Assembly: GCF_023343835.1 (NCBI RefSeq) | Contig: NC_064444.1 | Location: forward strand, 18,203,219 to 18,267,218 | From: Lagopus muta | Lineage: Eukaryota; Chordata; Aves; Galliformes; Phasianidae | Reading direction: 5' to 3' | Length of the DNA: 64,000 nucleotides | Shown here: positions 35,940-64,000 of the stretch, piece after piece | How the letters are laid out: each line of letters begins with the position of its first letter | Position numbering within the stretch: the first letter of the stretch is position 1 | Notes under the pieces: model-generated | Told to the model about the DNA's origin: nothing | The model's input: the letters and a program-made list of their open reading frames with translations, nothing else | The model's database searches: none | Position numbers and translations under genes: made by a program

Positions 35940-38450
35940 TTAAGTGGAGTCCCACCGACCTGGGCAGAAGAGACGGGGGTCACAAGGGGAAAGGGACCAC
36001 GGAGACCCCCGTCCCTGCTGTCCCTCCCCAGCACTCACAGTGTGCCCTGAAGAGCATCCGCAGGACCTTGATGCAGTTGTCCAGCAGCGCTTTGGGGCGC
36101 ACGGCCTTGAGGCGGCTATCGCCGCTGTGTAGCTGCTTCACCAGGTCGGCCACCGCCGCGTCCACGTCGCTCTGCGGGGACATGGGATGTGGCACTGCCA
36201 CGTCGTCGATGGGGGCAAAGAGTTTGGGGTGCTGCATTGCTCAGGAGTTGAACCCACATGACAGAGGAGGATTCTATCACTGAACAAGCAATGCCAGAAT
36301 GCGGGGCTCCCCACACTGCTGGCTCCCACCCAGGCAGCGTGTCCCATAAAAAGACCTCCAATATCACCCAAGCCCAACAGTCCTCCTACCAACAATATTT
36401 CCCCACCAAACCCTGGGGCAACAACTGGCTGGGGGAACTCCAGCGCACACAGCTCCTGTTCCAAGCTCTCAGTGCATCACAGCACCCATTTCCCTCTCAG
36501 GTTCCACGCTCTCAGTGCATCACAGCACCCATTTCCCTCTCAGGTTCCACGCTCTCAGTGCATCACAGCACCCATTTCCCTCTCAGGTTCCACGCTCTCA
36601 GTGCATCACAGCACCCATTTCCCTCCGCCTGAGAACCAGCTTGGTGAAGAGAGGCTGTCATTAGGCTTCAGAGTTAACAGGGTCCATTAGAACTCGCAGT
36701 CACCGCGTGGGTAGGGCTGCGCACAGCAGGGCTGACCCCCAGCACTGCGACCCACTGCCACCAACACCCCACGGCATGGGGTAAAAAGGGACACTCTGGG
36801 TCTCTCTGCTCAATCCAGAGGAGGGGGCAAAAAAAAGTTTGCTTTCCTCTGCATTGGCCGGGAATCGAACCCGGGCCTCCCGCGTGGCAGGCGAGAATTC
36901 TACCACTGAACCACCAATGCCAGATGTTTGGGGCCCTGCAGTGCTCGCCCACGGGTTTTGTTGCACTGCAGAAGAGCTGGGATGGGGTGGCAGCAGTGGG
37001 GCAGGCACTGCTGGGACAGGAGGGGACTCCTGCCTCTGTGGCTAAGCAGGTGCTGTCATTAGGTTTCAGAGTTAACACAAAAAGCTGGCAAGGGCAAAGA
37101 GGGGCAAAGAGGATGGTTCCCCACGGCCTGGGGAACGCAGAGAGAGGCTGTCAAAGAACGAGGGGGGAAGGGGCCAAGAAAGAAGGTTGCAAAAGCTTTA
37201 CAACAACACTGCATTGGCCGGGAATCGAACCCGGGCCTCCCGCGTGGCAGGCGAGAATTCTACCACTGAACCACCAATGCCAGATGTGGAGCTCCCCCCG
37301 GCACTGCCTGACGGCCCCACATCTGGAGTCGACCTCACTGCAGGGCTGTGTGTGGTGACGTGCACCCATATCCCCCTGCCCACACCATCCCCTACCTGCC
37401 GGTACCCACTGTACTCCATGCCCAGGGCATCCAAAAGCTGGCTCAGCTCCTGCGTGTACCCACGGGACGGGTGCTTCTCCGGCAGCACCTCGAGGATGTG
37501 CAGCACTGCCTGGGAACAGGCGTGGAACCACAGGTAGCGCAGGGATGCTTCTGATACCTTTTTGTCACGCTGTGGGAGAAAGGGGGAATGTGGTGTTGGG
37601 TGAGACCCTGGTGGCTGGAGACTCCCACCTCCCCTCCCTGCCCCTCACTGTCACTGAGTGTCCCCAACGTGAGCTCACCAGGCGGGTGACGTTGGCCATC
37701 CGCAGCACCTCCTCGTGCTGCACTCGGAGAGTGTAGTCAATGGGGAAGTAGTGCTTCTGGAGAGGTGGAGAGGAGTGTGAGGGCCACTGGTGTCCCCAGA
37801 GCTGTGCCACCAGGGTCCCCATATCTGTGCCACCAGTGTCCCACCAGCAGTGCCTCCAGTATCTCCGTATCTATGCTACCAGGGTCCCTAGCTGTGTCAC
37901 CAGGGTCCCTGTATCTGTGCCGATTGAACCCCTATATCTGCATCACCAGGGTCCCTACACCTGTGCCACCAGGATCCTCATATCTGTGCCACCAGTGTCC
38001 CACTAACTGTGCCACTGATATCCCACCAGCTGGGTCACTGTTGTCCCACCAACTGTGCCACCAAGGTCTCCACAACTGTGCCCACAGCGGGCACCCTGCT
38101 TTGGGGGCCACCCTATAGGTAGGGTCACCAGAGAGCTGCTCTGACTGCACACCCAATTCTGGGTACAGGGAACTTGGGGACACATGGCAGGGTGTCAGGG
38201 CAGGGGACAGGGCCATACCATGTACTGCAGGCGCATCTCATACCGCAGCTTGTCCTGCAGCAGTCGGGCGAGCTCACATTCCCCCAGCGCAGCCACCTCC
38301 AGCCCCAACACGGCCAGGACACCTGCAGAGCAGCATCACCCCATGGGGACCCCTCCATGGGGACATCCGTTGCCCACCCCCTCCAGGGGTGTCCCCCCCA
38401 CCTCCCAGTGATGTGTACTCACAGAGGACGGCCGCGCAGCGCTGGTACAT
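35940..38450 (-). CDS. IL34: IL34 cytokine, complete
   Basis: IL-34 is a secreted ligand of the CSF1 receptor that supports microglia and Langerhans-type macrophages. Coding exons in transcript order: 38450-38423, 38322-38219, 37756-37679, 37569-37396, 36171-36039, 35959-35940. The sum is 537 nt, 178 residues plus TAA, all in phase with GT-AG borders. A signal peptide (MYQRCAAVLCVLAVLGLEVA) starts the protein. The core peptides RLQYMKHYFPIDYTLRVQ and VRPKALLDNC are typical of the family, and there is an N-glycosylation site N66-V-T. ATG context is CACCATG. The last exon adds only C-R-W-D-S-T before the stop. The chain is much shorter than the human protein (about 242 residues, from memory), which has a Pro/Ser-rich tail. 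The final donor/acceptor choice (36039/35959) is the least certain part; reading through the donor at 36038 would give a different tail. Confidence 0.92.
36233..36294 (-). pseudogene. tRNA-Gly-derived pseudogene
   Basis: On the minus strand it starts GCATTGCTTGTTCAGTGATA and ends TGAGCAATGC. It aligns with the two intact tRNA-Gly genes nearby but lacks about nine bases from the 3' part of the anticodon arm, and has GTC at the anticodon position. The acceptor stem still pairs fully (GCATTGC with GCAATGC). The flank just before the 5' end (CTG on the minus strand) is shared with the intact genes. It lies 61 bases before IL34 exon 5. Confidence 0.8.
36466..36627 (+). repeat. 43-bp tandem repeat, ~3.8 copies
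   Basis: Nearly identical copies of CTCTCAGTGCATCACAGCAC CCATTTCCCTCTCAGGTTCC ACG at 36466, 36509, 36552 and 36595. The identity between copies points to a recent expansion in the IL34 intron. Confidence 0.95.
36829..36836 (-). terminator. RNA polymerase III terminator
   Basis: A8 on + equals T8 on the transcribed strand, placed just past the 3' end of the tRNA-Gly at 36850-36920. Confidence 0.75.
36850..36920 (-). tRNA. tRNA-Gly (anticodon GCC)
   Basis: A 71-nt cloverleaf on the minus strand: acceptor GCATTGG / CCAATGC with discriminator A, A box TGGTTCAGTGG, anticodon loop CTGCCAC with GCC at 36886-36888, B box GGTTCGATTCC, no intron. A run of eight T on the minus strand (36829-36836) lies 13 bases downstream and can terminate RNA polymerase III. 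It sits within IL34 coding intron 4, on the same strand as IL34. Confidence 0.97.
37210..37280 (-). tRNA. tRNA-Gly (anticodon GCC), second copy
   Basis: Its 71 nt are identical to the copy at 36850-36920. A T4 stretch on the minus strand (37191-37194) lies downstream. The 5' flank shares ACATCTGGCATTGG with the first copy. The segment TGTCATTAGGxTTCAGAGTTA occurs near both genes (36657 and 37055), so the pair arose by tandem duplication of a roughly 400-bp unit. Its 5' end is 116 bases from IL34 exon 4. Confidence 0.97.
37790..38065 (+). repeat. Degenerate minisatellite in IL34 intron
   Basis: Repeated TGTGCCACCAGGGTCCC, TATCTGTGCCACCAGTGTCC and CACCAACTGTGCCACC variants, about 20-25 bp per unit, lie between IL34 exons 2 and 3. 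Confidence 0.8.
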
Positions 38451-38929
38451 GGTGACCAGCTGTGGAGCCTACATGGTTGATGGGTGCAGGTGGCCTCCTG
38501 GGTGCTTGGGATGGGCTGATAAGAGATGGTGCTCTGCGGTGGCCCCCGACGGCTGTCCCCTGCCATAGGGGGGGGTCAGGCCCCCTCCCCGGCCGCCACA
38601 GCTGGGTTGTCCTGTGGGGAGGTGGTGTGTCCTTGGGATATCACAAGGAATGGGACAGTCCCAAACAAGGTCCCTTGGATGTGGGGTGGGAGCTGGGGGG
38701 GGAAGAGCCCCAGCTGCAGCCTCCAGGACCCCAGGCGGGGTCACACGGTGATAGCACTGCACAGTGTCCCTCACAAATGGAGGGGTGGTGTCCCCATGGT
38801 CAGATGAAGGCAGACTCACCACGTCCCCAAGCAAAGAGACCACACAGCATCCCCATCCAAAGGAGGGGCACATCCCTGCACCACATCCCCACCCGGATAG
38901 GGCCAGGCTGTGTCCCCAGGCAGTGCCCT

Positions 38930-39480
38930 CTGCTAGGTCCCCATGTGTCACATCCCTGTGCCATGTCCCCAAGCAGAAATCATGCCATGTTCCTATACAG
39001 CATCCCTATGCAGCACCCTGTGCCATGTCCCCATGTCCTGTGTCAGGTTTCCATGCCTTGTCCACACTCAGTGTCCCTATTCCCACTGTCCCCTTACTGC
39101 GTCCCCGTTTGAGGGCTGTGCCGTGTCCCCATGCCGTGTCCCTGTGCCATACCTCAGTGTCACACTGCCACGCAGCGTTTGGTGCCATGCCCCCCCACGG
39201 GCGCGTCCCCAGCATCCCCCCACGCAGTGCACTCCACCAAGTGGTGGCCATACCGCTTCTCCACGCAGCATCCCGCTCCTTTATCCCACGCGGGGGGCCG
39301 CGCCGTGTCCCCACGCGGTGTCACATTCCCAGGTGAGGGCTGTGCCACGTCCCTGTGCCAGGTCCCTTATGCCATGTCCCCGTACGGGGGCCACACCGTG
39401 TCCCCGGGCAGCGGCGCCCACGCGATGCCCCGTCCCCATGCAGCGTCCCCGTGCCGTCTCCATGCGCAATGTCCCCACGT
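38930..39480 (+). repeat. Degenerate CCATGTCCCC-type repeats
   Basis: CCATGTCCCCATG, GCCGTGTCCCCATGC and CACGCAGCGT variants recur without strict period upstream of the IL34 coding start. This is an old array that grades into the GC-rich island to its right. Confidence 0.65.
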
Positions 39481-39499
39481 GGTGGCCGCGCAGTGTCCC

Positions 39500-39720
39500 T
39501 CGCCCTCCAACCCCCCTCCTTCTCGTCCCGCCGCCCCACTCGCGGTGCCCCGCGGACCCACCTGGCTCTGCGCTCCGGGCCGTCTCCCCGCGGGCGGTGG
39601 CGGCGGCGACGGGGCCGGGAGGCGGGAGGGGGGCGGGCGGGGCGGCGGCGGGGCCGGGCCGGGAGCGGGGAGCGGCGGCGGGGGCGTGTAGGGTTGGGTT
39701 GGGGGTGGGGGCACGGAGAG
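39500..39720 (-). promoter_or_regulatory. IL34: CpG island, candidate IL34 promoter and 5' non-coding exon
   Basis: This is a very CG-dense block (GGCGGGCGGGGCGGCGGCGG) 1.1 kb upstream of the IL34 ATG. On the minus strand, CAGAGCCAG followed by GTGGGT offers a splice donor at 39561-39560, which would end a non-coding first exon. The island position and donor support this as the IL34 promoter, but no start site can be shown. Confidence 0.45.
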
Positions 39721-40575
39721 AACCGCTTGGGTGGCCCCCCCAGCCCGCGGGGTGAGCGCAGAAACCGACGGTGCCCCCGAACCCCCGCCGGCACCTCGGG
39801 GATGCTCGGCCGCCGCTGCCCTGGGTGGGCTCGGATGGGCTCGGATGGACGGTACAGCCCACACGGGATGCCCCGAAGGTCTCCCACTGTTCAAAGGGGC
39901 GCACGCCGATCTGAGCCCACCCCCCATCCCAAAGCCTTTAGGACAGTTGGCGCAGGGCCGCCCGGGGCGCGGGGGGGAGGAAGGAGGCACCGAACTCAGG
40001 TCAGCGCTCCCAGGGAAAGGCGTGGGAAGGAATGCGCGGCCGCCCGCGAGCAGCGCTGGGATTCCCCTGGCACCACGTCAGGGCCACGGCGGATCCGCTG
40101 CCAAGCAGCCCCGGGCACAGCCCCCGCGTCCCCTTCCGGCACCGCGAGCTGTGCTGCAGGAGAGGAGGAAGGACCCCGGTCCGCCATCCAGAGGGATTTC
40201 ACCAGCATCCGCGGCGGGCTGGGAGAAAGCCGTCCCACTGCATCCCCTGCCCGCCGCTGGCGCTGCCCCGAGGCGAACCGCCTGCAGCCCCGGGCGGCGC
40301 TGCCCAGCACCGACGGCGTCTCTGGGCGCAGAGGCTGGCGGGCAGAACGCGCAGCAAACCACCTCCCGCTTGGAAAGCCTGGATGCACGACGGCCTCCGG
40401 GCAGGGTAAGCAGCGGTGTGCAGGGTGCTGGGGGTGAAGGGCGCAGCGCTGCCTCGTCCCCATCCTTAAGCAGGAGGCCAAGAAGGGCACCAAGGATGGG
40501 GCAAGAAAGCCCCCAGCCCACCTGCATCCCCGGGTCAGCACAGCTGCCGTGGAGGAGCGAGCCCCGGAGCCAGAC
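39721..40575. other. GC-rich intergenic region IL34-SF3B3
   Basis: CpG-rich sequence continues to about 40350 and then fades. Open frames here are Arg/Pro/Ala-rich as expected from GC bias; no conserved protein or RNA was recognised. Confidence 0.5.
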
Positions 40576-40592
40576 TAGTTAAAAAACAGGCT

Positions 40593-40598
40593 TTTATT
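40593..40598 (-). terminator. SF3B3: SF3B3 polyadenylation signal
   Basis: TTTATT on + gives AATAAA on the minus strand, 739 bases after the SF3B3 stop codon. The 3' UTR is therefore about 41336 down to 40575, with no other features recognised in it. Confidence 0.7.
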
Positions 40599-41336
40599 CT
40601 TCGTGTGCTACTCGGTCACAGCTTGGAGACACTGCTCTTGCCAAAGTTATTATGAAACAAATCAAGTCCCAGACTCAGGCCTTGCTCTTCCCCGCCCCCA
40701 AGAGACAACATTGTACAAAACTCTTATTTACAGAGAAAACAGTCAAAAATGGTGAATCCAAAACTCACTCAGAAGGCAACACCAGGGACATGCATGGCAG
40801 CGCAGCCTCCCCCAGCCTTACCTCCACCAGTCTGCTCCCAGGGCTGGTGGAACCCCACACCTCTCCCCACCGACCCCTGAAAGGAGCCCAGCAGCTTTCC
40901 ATCAGGCCCAAGCTGTTTCCTTTACCAAAAAGATGGGGAGAACCCAGCTGATCCTGCAGGTCTCAGCCCGATCCACCCTCAGGACAAGTCACCCTTGGCC
41001 TCCTTCGGCCTTCAGGGTGAATGACACTGAGGAGCTGATCCAGAGATGAGCTGAGGGGTCAAACCACATCCTCCCCTGGGCATTTCCCAAGAGAGATTCT
41101 CTCTGGCTGGAACCCAGGACAGCACGAGCCTTCACGTAAGCAGTGGGATGTGTTGGAAGACCTACTATCAGATACTGGCATTTACCGGAGGAATCGCATT
41201 GCTTTGAAACATAAACCAAGAGGAGCAAATCAGTATTTAGAAAAAGGGAAACAAAACACACATTCCTCCTCCCAACTGTGCTTGGAAGAGCGTCCATAGG
41301 AGCCCAGCAAGAAGCTCTGCTCCTGCCAGCTGCCGC

Positions 41337-63846
<22,510 letters not shown>

Positions 63847-64000
63847 CTGAAACACAACAAGGAAATGTCACTACGAGAAGAACTCTTACCACAGATCTGA
63901 ACTACTATTTATGAAGATTTATTTTGGTCCTTTGAAACAGCATAGCTCTTAGTGCTCTGCATCACCCTGAATATGTGATTTTTTTCTAAGGAGAAAGAAT

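Noticed and set aside
39281-40541. Arg/Pro/Ala-rich open frames in the CpG island upstream of IL34
   Set aside because: Explained by GC bias; no splice-consistent extension and no known protein.

Overview
The window reads as a gene-dense, GC-rich stretch of a bird genome, most likely chicken or another galliform. The support is: vertebrate genes with canonical GT-AG introns, several truncated CR1 LINE 3' ends (the typical avian repeat), short introns and many minisatellites. No prokaryotic-type operon, CRISPR array, retrovirus or novel defence-type system was seen. All exon limits below come from reading splice sites and checking that the phases join.

Layout, left to right: (1) 2218-17818, + strand: the last six coding exons of VAC14, the scaffold of the PIKfyve/FIG4 lipid-kinase complex. 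(2) 20073-29811, +: a complete 15-exon MTSS2 (MTSS1L) gene, 737 residues, with an I-BAR domain and a C-terminal WH2 motif, followed by a ~1.7 kb 3' UTR dominated by a pyrimidine tract and G-runs. (3) 31813-34757, +: a complete six-exon short-chain dehydrogenase/reductase of 253 residues with all catalytic motifs. (4) 35940-38450, -: a complete IL34 cytokine gene, 178 residues, carrying two intact tRNA-Gly(GCC) genes and one decayed tRNA copy in its fourth coding intron. (5) 41337-63846, -: the last 21 coding exons (979 residues) of SF3B3, the U2 snRNP subunit, with a box C/D snoRNA (SNORD111-like) in its left-most complete 5'-side intron.

SF3B3 and IL34 lie on one strand and MTSS2 and VAC14 on the other. 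From memory this matches the human 16q22.1 order SF3B3-IL34-MTSS2-VAC14, read in reverse. The SDR gene between MTSS2 and IL34 is the part I do not recall from the human locus. The genes do not form a pathway; they are syntenic neighbours. Nested small-RNA genes (tRNA, snoRNA) share introns with the protein-coding hosts.

The most notable sequence-level points are: the snoRNA with a guide matching 28S rRNA; the tRNA duplication inside IL34 with a pseudogene whose acceptor stem stays paired; tandem duplication of a genuine MTSS2 splice donor; an 840-bp GGAAT/GGGAT-type pentamer array in an MTSS2 intron; a Gly-coding minisatellite in the SDR first intron; and two minisatellites of opposite orientation flanking the last SDR exon.
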